NCBI GenBank assembly: GCA_947503365.1
Contig: CANNDT010000067.1
Location: 1 to 24,667, forward strand
Direction of reading: 5' to 3'
Length of the DNA: 24,667 nucleotides
Source of the DNA: CANNDT01 sp945876205
GTDB lineage: Bacteria; Acidobacteriota; Vicinamibacteria; Vicinamibacterales; UBA2999
A program made the position numbers and the translations under genes. This document shows positions 15,135 to 23,156 of this stretch, one piece after another; positions within the stretch are counted from its first letter, which is position 1, and each line of letters begins with the position of its first letter. The notes beneath the pieces were generated by a model. It was not told the origin of the DNA and did not search any database. It was given only the letters and a program-made list of their open reading frames with translations.

Positions 15135-15731
15135 CTATCTCATGAGCTCCCGTAGTGCGCCTCGAAGCGCGGTCTCGAACGTGTCGTCGCTGGCGCCCTT
15201 CAGCGCCGCGTCGATCGCTTTTTCGGCCAGCGGCCGATGATAGCCCAGGTTCTGAAGCGCCGAGAGGAGATCGCTGCGCAGTCGATCGGCCGGCGACGCC
15301 GCGGCCACGGCACCCGCGGGGATGACCAGCGTGGCGAGCCGATCCTTCAGTTCAAGGACAATCCGCTCGGCGGTCTTGCGGCCGATGCCCGGCACGCTCG
15401 TCAGGCGTGCGACGTCCCCACGCTGCACGGCCCCGACGAGCTCGGCGCTGTCGATACCGGAAAGCACGGCGATCGCCAGCTTCGGCCCGATACCGCTGAT
15501 CCCGATCAACCGCTCGAACAATTGCTGCTCGAGCGACGTGAGGAAGCCAAACAGCTGCAGCGATTCCTCGCGCACGTGGGTGTGCACACGAAGGGCGATC
15601 TCCATGCCTTCCTCGCCCACGTCGTAGTAGGTCGAGAGCGGCACGTGCACTTCGTAGCCGACGCCCTGCACGTCCACGGTGATCTTGTTTGGCTGCTTGT
15701 CGAGAACCCGGCCGCGGAGAAACGCGATCAT
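15135..15731 (-). CDS. ruvA: Holliday junction DNA-binding protein RuvA
   Basis: Tetrameric protein that holds the Holliday junction square-planar and loads RuvB; 198 residues, a normal length. The N-terminal OB domain begins MIAFLRGRVLD and contains VDVQGVGYEVHVP. Two helix-hairpin-helix motifs follow (ERLIGISGIGPKLAIAVL and LTSVPGIGRKTAERIVLEL). A flexible linker rich in Ala leads to the RuvB-binding domain III (LLSALQNLGYHRPLAEKAID). ATG 15731 overlaps the ruvC stop as ATGA, so the longer in-frame extension upstream is not used. Confidence 0.97.
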   Translation of the reverse strand: MIAFLRGRVLDKQPNKITVDVQGVGYEVHVPLSTYYDVGEEGMEIALRVHTHVREESLQLFGFLTSLEQQLFERLIGISGIGPKLAIAVLSGIDSAELVGAVQRGDVARLTSVPGIGRKTAERIVLELKDRLATLVIPAGAVAAASPADRLRSDLLSALQNLGYHRPLAEKAIDAALKGASDDTFETALRGALRELMR

Positions 15732-16291
15732 CCGATCGCAGGTGGCCGGTATTGCCGCCAGGTCTTGGGCTTGGTCGCGGCGCGACTGACAGCAACCCCC
15801 ACCTCCGTCCTCAACACCGGGGGCGGCATCGCATGCAGATGACAGATGGCGACCGCCAGCGCGTCGGCGGCATCGTGTGGTGATGGCGGTGCGTCGAGTC
15901 CGAGGAGGAGCTTCACCATCTGCCCGACCTGGTGCTTCTCGGCGCGCCCGTAGCCGACGACGGCCCGCTTGATTTCGGCCGGCGTGTACTCGACGACCGG
16001 GCATCCCGCTTCCACGGCCGCGAGCATCGCGACGCCGCGCGCGTGCCCGAGCTTGAGCGCGCTGCGGACGTTGTTGGCGTGGAACAGGTTCTCGATGGCG
16101 ACGCAGTCAGGGCGCAGCTTCGTGAGGAGCTCGGCCAGCTCGCGGTGAATCCTGGCGAGACGCTGAGGGAAGGCGTCGGCGGCGAGCGCCGAGATGGCGC
16201 CGCAGGCGACGAGCGTGTGGCGGCGACCGTCGGTCTCCACGCAACCGTAGCCGGTGCGCTCGGAGCCGGGGTCGATGCCAAAAATCCTCAC
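15728..16291 (-). CDS. ruvC: Holliday junction resolvase RuvC
   Basis: Dimeric endonuclease that cuts Holliday junctions; RNase H fold, 187 residues. The four acidic catalytic positions are accounted for: Asp in FGIDPGSERTGYG, Glu in VAIENLFHANNV, and the pair in SPHDAADALAVAICH. GTG 16291 overlaps the yebC stop (GTGA) and gives the normal N terminus VRIFGIDPGS; an open extension to 16339 is ignored. The C terminus is longer than in some relatives (RAATKPKTWRQYRPPAIG). Confidence 0.96.
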   Translation of the reverse strand: MRIFGIDPGSERTGYGCVETDGRRHTLVACGAISALAADAFPQRLARIHRELAELLTKLRPDCVAIENLFHANNVRSALKLGHARGVAMLAAVEAGCPVVEYTPAEIKRAVVGYGRAEKHQVGQMVKLLLGLDAPPSPHDAADALAVAICHLHAMPPPVLRTEVGVAVSRAATKPKTWRQYRPPAIG

Positions 16292-17037
16292 GCGAGCGAC
16301 GCCTCGATCTCCTTCTCTTCGATGTCGAAGTTCGCCCACACGTTCTGCACGTCGTCCTGGTCGTCGAGGGCGTCCATCAGCTTCAGCATCTGCTGCGCTT
16401 CTTTGCCCTCGAGCTTCACGTAGTTCTGCGGGATCATCGCGACCGCGGCGCTGGCGGGCTCGATGCCGAGCGCCTTCACCGCATCGCGCACCGCGTCGAA
16501 GTTCTCGGGCGCGCAGATGACCTCGAACCCACCCTCGTCGTCGGTCATGTCATCAGCGCCGGCGTCGAGGACGGCGGCAAGCAGCTTTTCTTCGTCCACT
16601 TTCGCGCGCTCGACCATGATCTGGCCTTTGCGCGTGAACATCCAGGCGACGCTGTTCTCGGCGGCGAGGTTGCCGTTCAGCTTGCCGAGCACGAAGCGGA
16701 TCTCGCCGACCGTGCGGTTCTTGTTGTCGGTCAGCGTCGAGATGAGCATGGCCGTGCCGCCGGGTCCGTACGCCTCGTACATGATTTCTTCGTAGTGGAC
16801 GCCGGGTTCCTCGCCCGTGCCGCGGCGAATGGCGCGCTCGATGTTCTCGCGCGGCATGTTGTTCGCCTTGGCGTCGGCGACGATCGTCCTCAGCCGCGGG
16901 TTCATGTCGACGTCGCCGCCGCCGGCGCGGGCCGCGACCGACAGTTCCTTGATGATGCGGGTGAAGATCTTGCCGCGCTTCGCGTCGGCGGCACCCTTCT
17001 TATGCTTGATTGTGTGCCACTTGGAATGGCCTGACAT
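16288..17037 (-). CDS. yebC: YebC/PmpR (TACO1) family protein
   Basis: 249 residues beginning MSGHSKWHTIKHKKGAADAK, the family signature. Other blocks are NNMPRENIERAIRRGTGE, YEEIMYEAYGPGGTAMLI and FTRKGQIMVE. The family has been described both as a DNA-binding regulator and as a translation factor that relieves ribosome stalling; which applies here cannot be seen. Linkage to ruvC is common in bacteria. It lies 44 bases after the preceding methyltransferase gene, with an AT-richer gap (17038-17081) that could hold a promoter, but none is convincing. Confidence 0.96.
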   Translation of the reverse strand: MSGHSKWHTIKHKKGAADAKRGKIFTRIIKELSVAARAGGGDVDMNPRLRTIVADAKANNMPRENIERAIRRGTGEEPGVHYEEIMYEAYGPGGTAMLISTLTDNKNRTVGEIRFVLGKLNGNLAAENSVAWMFTRKGQIMVERAKVDEEKLLAAVLDAGADDMTDDEGGFEVICAPENFDAVRDAVKALGIEPASAAVAMIPQNYVKLEGKEAQQMLKLMDALDDQDDVQNVWANFDIEEKEIEASLA

Positions 17038-17081
17038 GCGTAAACTCCAGAAAATACAGGGAAAAGTCGACGTCTATTCTA

Positions 17082-17867
17082 CTACGGCTTCTTCGCGAGG
17101 ATCATCCACACCTCGGCTCGCGGATCCCAGGGGCCGCCCCGGTAATCGCCGAGCAGGGCGCTCACTTCGAAGCCGGCTTTTTCGAGACGCCGGGCCATCT
17201 GCGGCACCGACAGCGTGCGGAAGGTTAGCGCAAAACGATGGCTTCTGCGGACGCTTCCTCGGCGCTCGGTGAACTCCTGGTCGAAGATCGTCAGATGCCG
17301 CGCGCGATCCTGGCGGACGGTCTCGACCAGCGTGACGTGCGCGCCGCCGCGCCGCCCTCGCCATCCCTTGAGGCTGATCCGCTTGCGGTACTCCTCCCAT
17401 GAGGGAAGGTCGGCGACCAGCTCGATCCCGAACGTACCGCCCGGCCGCAGGACCTCGTGGACCGAAGCGAGCGTGGCCGAAAGATCGCGTTCGCGGAGCA
17501 GCGACTGCAACATCCCGTACGGCGCCATGACCATCGCAAAGCCTCTGGCTCCGAACGGCAGCTTACGGATGTCTCCTCGCACCAGACTGACGTTCTTGAG
17601 CCGGGATCGCTTGACGCGCTGACGCGCGCGCGCGAGCATGGGCACCGAACGATCGATGCCGACGAGCGGCACGCCTGCGCGCCCAAGCGGCATCGAGATG
17701 CGGCCGGTGCCGCAACCCAGCTCGAGGACCGTGCCGCCGACGTGAAGCGCGAGGTTGCGCCAGAAGGGAACGTCTCGGCGGCCGAGCGTCCGCGCGTTCT
17801 CCCAGTCATAGAACGGCGCGTAGTCGTCCCAGCCCTCCCAACCCTCGCTATTCGGTTTTTTGGCCAA
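17082..17867 (-). CDS. Class I SAM-dependent methyltransferase
   Basis: 261 residues. Motif I VLELGCGTGRISMPLG (about residues 47-62) and the following acidic end of strand 2 (VGIDRSVPMLARARQR) define the SAM-binding Rossmann fold. VRGDIRKLPFGARGFAMVMAPYG is the motif II/III region. The N terminus (WDDYAPFYDWENARTLGRRD) resembles small-molecule methyltransferases. The substrate is unknown. The start overlaps the end of the preceding methyltransferase gene by 20 bases, so the two are coupled and might act on the same pathway. Confidence 0.88.
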   Translation of the reverse strand: MAKKPNSEGWEGWDDYAPFYDWENARTLGRRDVPFWRNLALHVGGTVLELGCGTGRISMPLGRAGVPLVGIDRSVPMLARARQRVKRSRLKNVSLVRGDIRKLPFGARGFAMVMAPYGMLQSLLRERDLSATLASVHEVLRPGGTFGIELVADLPSWEEYRKRISLKGWRGRRGGAHVTLVETVRQDRARHLTIFDQEFTERRGSVRRSHRFALTFRTLSVPQMARRLEKAGFEVSALLGDYRGGPWDPRAEVWMILAKKP

Positions 17868-18693
17868 CGGTCGCGAAGAGCATGGTGTGCTGGATTTCGA
17901 CGAATGAGGATCCGGCTTTGCGGGCTTCGGCGGCGTATGCGTCGAGGGCCGTGAGGTACTCGCGTCCCAGGTTCCGCACGTCGTCGTTGGGCGCCTGGTC
18001 GATCACCTGTTCGACAACATCGTGCCGGCGGCGCCAGACTTCATCTGGCGGCGCGCCCAGCTGCGTCTGCGATACGGGGAACAGCCGCACCTCGAGCGGC
18101 TCGATGCCGCAGGCCGCGAACAGCGTCGGGAGCTTCGGTCCGATCGCCGCCTCCATCGCCTCACCGCGCGCGGCCGCGAGCGCCGAAAAGAAGGGGGTGG
18201 ACATCTCGAACGCGCGGCGCCCGGCTGGAGTGGACGAATAGGAGTAACGAGCGCTGTTGTCCGGTTCGACAGCGACGACGCGCCCGCCCACCCTCGTCAC
18301 GCGGGCAAAGTCGCGAATCGCCATTTCGACGTCGCTGATGTGCTGCAGCACCGCGACACAGAACGTCGAATCGAAGATGCCGTCGCGAAATGGAAGATGA
18401 CACGCATCGGAGCATGCGAACAGTCCGCGCTGATTGTGCGCGGCCGTCTCGTGACGCGCGACGATGACGCGCTCGATCATCAGATCGACACCGACCAGCC
18501 GCATCTGCGAGACGTGCAGACGTCCAAGCTGGACCTCGGCAATGCCCTCGCCGCAACCAACGTCGAGAATGCGGTTGCCCGCGCGGGGACGAAGCGTCTC
18601 GGTGAGAAACTCCGTAAACGCCTCGTTCCACCAGCGTTCACGAAGATACTTGACCGTCGGGGATGTGAGCTCGTCGATAAATCCGGTTGCCAT
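17848..18693 (-). CDS. Class I SAM-dependent methyltransferase
   Basis: 281 residues from ATG 18693, which overlaps the stop of the upstream membrane-protein gene (TGATG); ATG 18711 is an alternative. Motif I is RILDVGCGEGIAEVQLG, strand 2 ends in LVGVDLMIERVIVARH, and ACSDACHLPFRDGIFDSTFC plus RVGGRVVAVEPD follow the UbiE/Coq5-like layout. The C-terminal half (PKLPTLFAACGIEPLEVRLF) is typical of the Methyltransf_11/25 type. Substrate unknown. It sits between a membrane protein and a second methyltransferase, in one operon with an ABC importer. Confidence 0.88.
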   Translation of the reverse strand: MATGFIDELTSPTVKYLRERWWNEAFTEFLTETLRPRAGNRILDVGCGEGIAEVQLGRLHVSQMRLVGVDLMIERVIVARHETAAHNQRGLFACSDACHLPFRDGIFDSTFCVAVLQHISDVEMAIRDFARVTRVGGRVVAVEPDNSARYSYSSTPAGRRAFEMSTPFFSALAAARGEAMEAAIGPKLPTLFAACGIEPLEVRLFPVSQTQLGAPPDEVWRRRHDVVEQVIDQAPNDDVRNLGREYLTALDAYAAEARKAGSSFVEIQHTMLFATVGQKTE

Positions 18694-19424
18694 CAGTCGG
18701 ACACCGCCCATTCACCAGGCACGATCGGACGGGTGCGCGGCAACATGCCCCACCGCGACATCTGCCCAACCGCGGCGAGGATGCCTACGAAGATCGCCAG
18801 CTTGACGGTGTCGATCACGGGCCCAGCCGGCAGCAGCTTCCACATCAGCAGCAGCACTGGATGCGCGATGACGACCGCCCATACCGACCCATAAAAGTAG
18901 CGGCGCTCGTGGCCTTCGCCCTGGGTGGATGCCTTCACGCGCGGCAAGCGACCGAGCGTCCCAAGGAGCCAGACCGCGCCGGCGATCGGAAAGTAGGCGG
19001 CCGCATACATCTGCTTGAGCCGCCATTCTCCCGCGAAAGCCGCGTACGCGAGACCCGCAATGTTCAACGTCGCGAACGCGATCACTTCACCCCACACCAT
19101 CGTGTAGCAGACGCGGCGATAGAGCGGGTTCGGCCGGTCCTCGGTGAACCTGATGATGTACGGCCGCGGCTCGCACCCCGGCAACTTGCCGCGAAGGCCG
19201 GCGATCCCTGTGCCAATCAACACTACCGACAGCCAGATCACCAGCCGGCGGTCGAAGCCGCGTTCGATGAGATCGAAGGTCAGGGGGCCCGGCGCAATCA
19301 GAAACACGCCGATCCAGATTGGCCAGTGCAGAAGGCGGTAGTAGAGCTTGTTGTGGTGCCGGATCTTGCGCTCGGTGTCGAGCTCAATAAACAGGGCGTC
19401 GGTTCGGACGTTCACGTCATGCAC
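18693..19424 (-). CDS. Polytopic membrane protein of unknown function
   Basis: 243 residues with about six hydrophobic segments: IWIGVFLIAPGPLTFDLI, LVIWLSVVLIGTGIAGL, VIAFATLNIAGLAYAAFAG, AYFPIAGAVWLLGTLG, WAVVIAHPVLLLMWKLL and LAIFVGILAAVGQMSRWG. No family was recognised. It starts at GTG 19424 with AGGGG five bases upstream, seven bases after the ABC ATPase gene. The stop overlaps the methyltransferase start. Likely cotranscribed with both neighbours; a role together with them is only a guess. Confidence 0.75.
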   Translation of the reverse strand: MHDVNVRTDALFIELDTERKIRHHNKLYYRLLHWPIWIGVFLIAPGPLTFDLIERGFDRRLVIWLSVVLIGTGIAGLRGKLPGCEPRPYIIRFTEDRPNPLYRRVCYTMVWGEVIAFATLNIAGLAYAAFAGEWRLKQMYAAAYFPIAGAVWLLGTLGRLPRVKASTQGEGHERRYFYGSVWAVVIAHPVLLLMWKLLPAGPVIDTVKLAIFVGILAAVGQMSRWGMLPRTRPIVPGEWAVSD

Positions 19425-19431
19425 GGGACCC

Positions 19432-20127
19432 CTATTCTAGAACGTCGGCGGTGTGGCCTTCACGAATCACCCGGCCACCATCCACCATGACGACCCGATG
19501 GGCGCAGGCGCGGACGAACTCGCTGTCGTGGGTAGCGACGAGGACCGTCCGGCCCTGTGCGGCGAGGTCCCGCAAGGTCGCGGCCAGCTCGCCACGACGC
19601 GCCGGGTCGAGAGAGGCTGTCGGTTCGTCCATTAGGAGCACCGGAGGCTCCACCGCCAGCGCCCGTGCGATCGCCACGCGCTGTGCCTCGCCACCCGAGA
19701 GCTCGTGCGGCATCGCGTCGGCGCGGTTCCCGACGCCGAGCATCTCCAGCAGCGTGCGAGCGGCACACTCCGCCGCGGCGCGAGGACGCCCCAGGACGTG
19801 TACCGGCGCGAGCCAGACGTTGTGGAGCGCCGTCATGTGCGCAAACAGGTGATGAAACTGAAAGACGATGCCTACGCGGCGGTGCAGATCGCGCAGATGT
19901 CGGCCGCGCGGGACGCCGCCGGCCGCCAGTTGGATGCCATCGATGTCGATCGTGCCATCCGCGATCGGATCGAGGCCGCCGACGGCGCGAAGAATCGTGG
20001 TCTTGCCGGAGCCTGACGATCCCATGATCGCCAGCAGTTCGCCGGACGCGGCCTCGAACGAGACGCCTTCAATCACCTGGCGTCCGCCGCGATTCACTTT
20101 CACACCGTTCAGCGCCACCATGCTCAT
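19432..20127 (-). CDS. Amino-acid-type ABC transporter ATP-binding protein
   Basis: A 231-residue cytosolic ATPase of the polar-amino-acid importer type (GlnQ/HisP-like). Walker A GSSGSGKT, Q-loop VFQFHHLFAHMTALHNV, signature LSGGEAQR, Walker B VLLMDEPTASLD and the switch His in VATHDSEF are all present. The Q-loop reads QFHHLF where GlnQ-type proteins usually have QQFNLF. ATG 20127 overlaps the permease stop (ATGA), so it is coupled to its membrane partner; ATG 20121 is an alternative. It probably energises uptake through the adjacent fused receptor-permease. Confidence 0.92.
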   Translation of the reverse strand: MSMVALNGVKVNRGGRQVIEGVSFEAASGELLAIMGSSGSGKTTILRAVGGLDPIADGTIDIDGIQLAAGGVPRGRHLRDLHRRVGIVFQFHHLFAHMTALHNVWLAPVHVLGRPRAAAECAARTLLEMLGVGNRADAMPHELSGGEAQRVAIARALAVEPPVLLMDEPTASLDPARRGELAATLRDLAAQGRTVLVATHDSEFVRACAHRVVMVDGGRVIREGHTADVLE

Positions 20128-21620
20128 GGGCGCTGCCAGCCTTTCTCGATCCGGCGCGCGAGCCGCGCGAGCGGCAGCGACATCACGAGATAGATCGCCG
20201 CGCACAGGGCACCCGGCACCACCCAGCTGCCGATGTTGGCCGCGAAGATCGACGTCTGCTTCGTGAGCTCGACGACCGTGATCACCGACACGAGCGAGCT
20301 GTCCTTGAGCAGCGCCACGAAGTCGTTGGTCATCGGCGCCAGCGCCAGGCGAAACGCCTGCGGTCCTCTGACGAGCAGCAGCGTCTGGCGATTGCTGAAG
20401 CCGAGCGTCCTCGCAGCGTCGAGCTGCCCGACAGGCACCGCTTCGAGCGCGCCACGATAGATTTCGCTTTCGTAGGCGGCGTAGTTCAGGCCAAGGCCAA
20501 TGAGCGCCGCGACAAACGCCGGCAGCTGCACGACTGATGCAAGACCGAAGTAGAGGACGAACAACTGCAACAGGAGCGGCGTGCCTCGAATGATCTCGAC
20601 GTACCCGGTCAGCAGCGCCTGCAGGGGCCGGCTGCCGTACACGCGTCCGCTCGCGATCAGCACTCCCGCGGCCACCGCCAGGAGCATCGACGCGCACGAC
20701 AGGAGCAGCGTGATGACGGCCGCACGAAATAGCGCGGGAAGATAGCGCTGCGTCGCCTCCCATGCACTCGGGGGCACTGGCTGCGCCGAGGCGATTTCCT
20801 CAGGACCGGTGCCAGCCAACAGACGTGCGTACAGCCGTGGCTGGTCCTCGTTCCACATCTTCCAGCGTCTGAAGATCGCCTCGAGCCGGCCGTCGCGCAT
20901 CGCTTGCCGCAGCAGGTCGTTGATCCGATCGCGCAAGGGACCCTGCTCAGGCGGCAACAGGCCGACGTAGTGACCAACACCGAGGTCAGCCGGTTGGTTG
21001 ATCAACGTGCCGTCGCGACTGACGCCACGCAGCGCCAGCACCTCGTCGAGAACGACGGCGTCGACCCGGCCAAGCGCCAGATCGCTATACGGATGCACAT
21101 CGTCTTCGTACGTCACCGGCACGACCCCGTCGCGTGACTGCGCGGCAAGCAGCAGGTCGTACGCCAGCGTGGCGCCGAGCGTCGCGACTCGCCGGCCGCG
21201 CAGGTCGGCGAGCGTGCGGAACCGCTCCCGATCCGCCGCGCGGACAGTCAGGATTTCGCGGAACTCGTAATACGGGAGCGTGACGGCGAGGCGAGCCTGC
21301 CTCGCAGGACTGTCTTCGATGCCGCTCAGGCCGACGTCGAAGTCGCCGCGCGCCGCTGACGCGTCAAGGCTCGTGAATCCGACCTGTGTGAATCGCGGAA
21401 CACGCCCGAGGCCCTCGGCAAGCAGAGTCGCGACGTCGACCTCGAACCCAACGACGCGCGACGGATCGTTTGGATCAGCTTCCACGAAAGGCGCGCCACC
21501 TTCGGCATCTCCGCCCCAGCGAAGCTCGGGTCGCGATTGCGCATCCGCCACTCTCGCATGAGATAGGCCGATGGCGAGAAACACCAAGAGCGCCGCGCCG
21601 CGTAGGCAGAGATACCGCAT
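20124..21620 (-). CDS. ABC importer: solute-binding domain fused to permease (GlnP-like)
   Basis: 498 residues. The start at ATG 21620 gives a signal peptide (MRYLCLRGAALLVFLAIGLS...ADAQS). Residues of about 30-265 form a type-3 periplasmic binding domain (VGFEVDVATLLAEGL, FDVGLSGIEDSPARQARLAV, LRGRRVATLGATLAYDLL, GRVDAVVLDEVLAL). The membrane part, from about residue 295, is a His/Glu/Gln/Arg-type permease: YLPALFRAAVITLLLSC, then YVEIIRGTPLLLQLFVLYFG, then AAYESEIYRGALEAVPVGQ, the EAA loop. Receptor and permease in one chain resemble lactococcal GlnP, but with one receptor domain. Ligand unknown. No ribosome-binding site is evident, and the spacer to the divergent gene is only 32 bases. Confidence 0.92.
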   Translation of the reverse strand: MRYLCLRGAALLVFLAIGLSHARVADAQSRPELRWGGDAEGGAPFVEADPNDPSRVVGFEVDVATLLAEGLGRVPRFTQVGFTSLDASAARGDFDVGLSGIEDSPARQARLAVTLPYYEFREILTVRAADRERFRTLADLRGRRVATLGATLAYDLLLAAQSRDGVVPVTYEDDVHPYSDLALGRVDAVVLDEVLALRGVSRDGTLINQPADLGVGHYVGLLPPEQGPLRDRINDLLRQAMRDGRLEAIFRRWKMWNEDQPRLYARLLAGTGPEEIASAQPVPPSAWEATQRYLPALFRAAVITLLLSCASMLLAVAAGVLIASGRVYGSRPLQALLTGYVEIIRGTPLLLQLFVLYFGLASVVQLPAFVAALIGLGLNYAAYESEIYRGALEAVPVGQLDAARTLGFSNRQTLLLVRGPQAFRLALAPMTNDFVALLKDSSLVSVITVVELTKQTSIFAANIGSWVVPGALCAAIYLVMSLPLARLARRIEKGWQRP

Positions 21621-21652
21621 GGATTGGAGAGGAGGGCGGTATTGTACATAGG

Positions 21653-22432
21653 ATGCGCGAATGGAACGCCGAGACATACCACCGGGTGTCAGACCCGCAG
21701 TACGAGTGGGGCCTCCCGGTGCTCGAGCGGCTGCCGCTCGAGGGGCACGAGCGGGTGCTCGACGTGGGGTGCGGCACCGGCCGCCTCACGGAGAAGCTGC
21801 TCGAGCGTCTTCCGCGCGGTGAGGTGGTCGCGCTCGACTTCTCTTTCAACATGCTGCAAGCCGCGCGTGAATATTTGCGGCCGCGCTTCGGCAGCCGCAT
21901 CCGGTTCGCGCAGGCCGACGCGGCAGCGCTGCCCATCGCCGGCCAGGCCGATGCCATCTTCAGCACCGCGACCTTTCACTGGGTACTCAATCACCCGATG
22001 CTCTTCAAGAGCACGCACGCCGCGCTCAGGCCGGGCGGGCACCTGGTGGCCCAGTGCGGCGGGGTGCGAAACATCCAGCGCCTGCACGATCGGTGCGCGG
22101 CGCTCGCGAGCGAATCCGCCTTTGCACCATATTTCGCCGGATGGACAGGACCGTGGCACTTCGCCGATCCACAGGAGACCGCGGATCGGCTCGGTGAAGC
22201 GGGCTTCATCGAGATCCGGTGTGGGCTCGAATCACAATCGTTCGTACCCCCCGATGCTGAGGCCTTCCGCGAGTACGTCACCACCATCGTCTGCCGTCAC
22301 CACCTGTCGCGACTGCCGGACGTCGAGTCGCAGGGGCGTTTCATGGATGCGCTGACGGCGAGAGCGGCAACCGACGATCCGCCCTTCGAGCTGGATTACT
22401 GGCGACTGAATATCGAGGCAAGAAGGCCGTGA
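21653..22432 (+). CDS. Class I SAM-dependent methyltransferase (trans-aconitate methyltransferase-like)
   Basis: 259 residues. The N terminus MREWNAETYHRVSDPQYEWG and motif I VLDVGCGTGRLTEKLLERLP, then VVALDFSFNMLQAARE, QADAAALPI, and the post-motif ATFHWVLNHPMLFKSTHAAL match the Tam-like branch. The substrate remains unknown. ATG 21653 is chosen over the longer open frame because the product then aligns with the family. The nearest purine-rich site (GAGAGGAGG) ends 18 bases upstream, so it may be leaderless. It diverges from the ABC importer and ends 50 bases before a convergent gene fragment. Confidence 0.88.
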   Translation: MREWNAETYHRVSDPQYEWGLPVLERLPLEGHERVLDVGCGTGRLTEKLLERLPRGEVVALDFSFNMLQAAREYLRPRFGSRIRFAQADAAALPIAGQADAIFSTATFHWVLNHPMLFKSTHAALRPGGHLVAQCGGVRNIQRLHDRCAALASESAFAPYFAGWTGPWHFADPQETADRLGEAGFIEIRCGLESQSFVPPDAEAFREYVTTIVCRHHLSRLPDVESQGRFMDALTARAATDDPPFELDYWRLNIEARRP

Positions 22433-22474
22433 TGCGGGTGAAGGCGGCCCTCGCCAGGGACAGACCTACGTAGT

Positions 22475-22492
22475 GTCCGGCTTTAGCCGGAC
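22475..22492. terminator. Palindrome GTCCGGC-ttta-GCCGGAC at a convergent junction
   Basis: A perfect 7-bp stem with a 4-nt loop lies between the plus-strand methyltransferase and the minus-strand mutM fragment. On the plus strand it is followed by CTCTTTCTTCTTTC, so it could end the methyltransferase message. The loop supplies the TAA of the mutM fragment. I recall this as a frequent dispersed motif in Vicinamibacteria-type genomes. Confidence 0.6.
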
Positions 22493-22869
22493 CTCTTTCT
22501 TCTTTCGAGTTCCTCGAGCGTGCGCGGCCAGTCTTCGCGCAGCAGCCGTGACAGCGAGCGATCTGCCAGGAAGCGTCCACCGGTCTGACAATTCGCGCAG
22601 TAGTTGGCCTCGTTCGATGCGTACTTCACGCGCTGCACCGGCGAACCGCAGTCGGGACAAGGCTGGCCGTATCGGCCGTGCACGGCCATCCCGTCGTGGA
22701 AGGCGGTGACCTTCTCGGGAAACGTCTCGCCGGCCTCGTCCTGAAGCTTCGACACCCACTGCGTCAACGTTAAACGCGTCGCATCGAATAGTCGCTGCAC
22801 CTCATGGTCTGTAAGCGATCGCGTCTGCTTGAATGGCGACAGACGCGCCGCATGGAGAATCTCATCGGA
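22483..22869 (-). pseudogene. mutM: 3' fragment of formamidopyrimidine-DNA glycosylase
   Basis: The minus-strand frame reads SDEILHAARLSPFKQT, then LTDHEVQRLFDATRLTL, FPEKVTAFHDGMAVHGRYG, and the zinc finger CPDCGSPVQRVKYASNEANY followed by CANCQTGGRFLADRSLS. This is the H2TH and C-terminal zinc-finger part of Fpg/MutM. The N-terminal half, including catalytic Pro1-Glu2 and the void-filling residues, is missing. Upstream of about 22869 the same frame shows no MutM sequence, and the adjacent frame is PilZ domain sequence instead. About 129 codons remain of an expected 270-290. No own start is convincing (GTG 22800 would give 105 residues). A deletion fused this fragment to the PilZ gene, or the assembly is chimeric. 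Confidence 0.85.
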
Positions 22870-23156
22870 GTCGCGAGCGTGGCTTCCGCCATCTGTAGCT
22901 TGTGCGGGCTCGATCGAACGACGCGTCCGCGCAGTTGAAAGGGCGTCTCTCCGATGTCGAGGTTGACGGTCACCTGCCGGTCTGGCGCCATGGCCGAGGG
23001 CACCTGCACGAGCGCGCCGCTTTCGCTGATGTTGACGAGAATGCCTTCACACGTCCGGTGGAGACGAACGCGAAGGCGTCCGGGGCGCACCCGTTTAGAT
23101 CGACGATGTTCGCCGCCCGGACGCAGGTCGGAAGGGAGGTCCGAATGCGTCATCAT
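22770..23156 (-). CDS. PilZ-domain protein with a broken 3' end
   Basis: 128 residues from ATG 23156 (ATG 23153 also possible). The PilZ c-di-GMP motifs are both seen: RxxxR in EHRRSKRVRPG and [D/N]xSxxG in LVNISESGALVQVP. The beta-barrel continues to GRVVRSSPHKLQMAEATLA. Beyond about 22885 the encoded residues (MRFSMRRVCRHSSRRDRLQT) are the mutM fragment read in another frame, so the normal last strand or helix is lost. Binding of c-di-GMP may survive because both motifs precede the break. The gene may be a recent pseudogene. It follows the SNase gene after about 120 bases. Confidence 0.75.
   Translation of the reverse strand: MMTHSDLPSDLRPGGEHRRSKRVRPGRLRVRLHRTCEGILVNISESGALVQVPSAMAPDRQVTVNLDIGETPFQLRGRVVRSSPHKLQMAEATLATPMRFSMRRVCRHSSRRDRLQTMRCSDYSMRRV

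Noticed and set aside
14364..15155. Plus-strand open frame opposite ruvB
   Set aside because: Shadow frame over a certain gene; rich in R, H, D and V with no motif.
19432..20763. 443-codon minus-strand frame covering the ABC ATPase with a long N-terminal extension
   Set aside because: The extension overlaps the permease gene in another frame and lacks homology; ATG 20127 with an ATGA overlap is the natural start.
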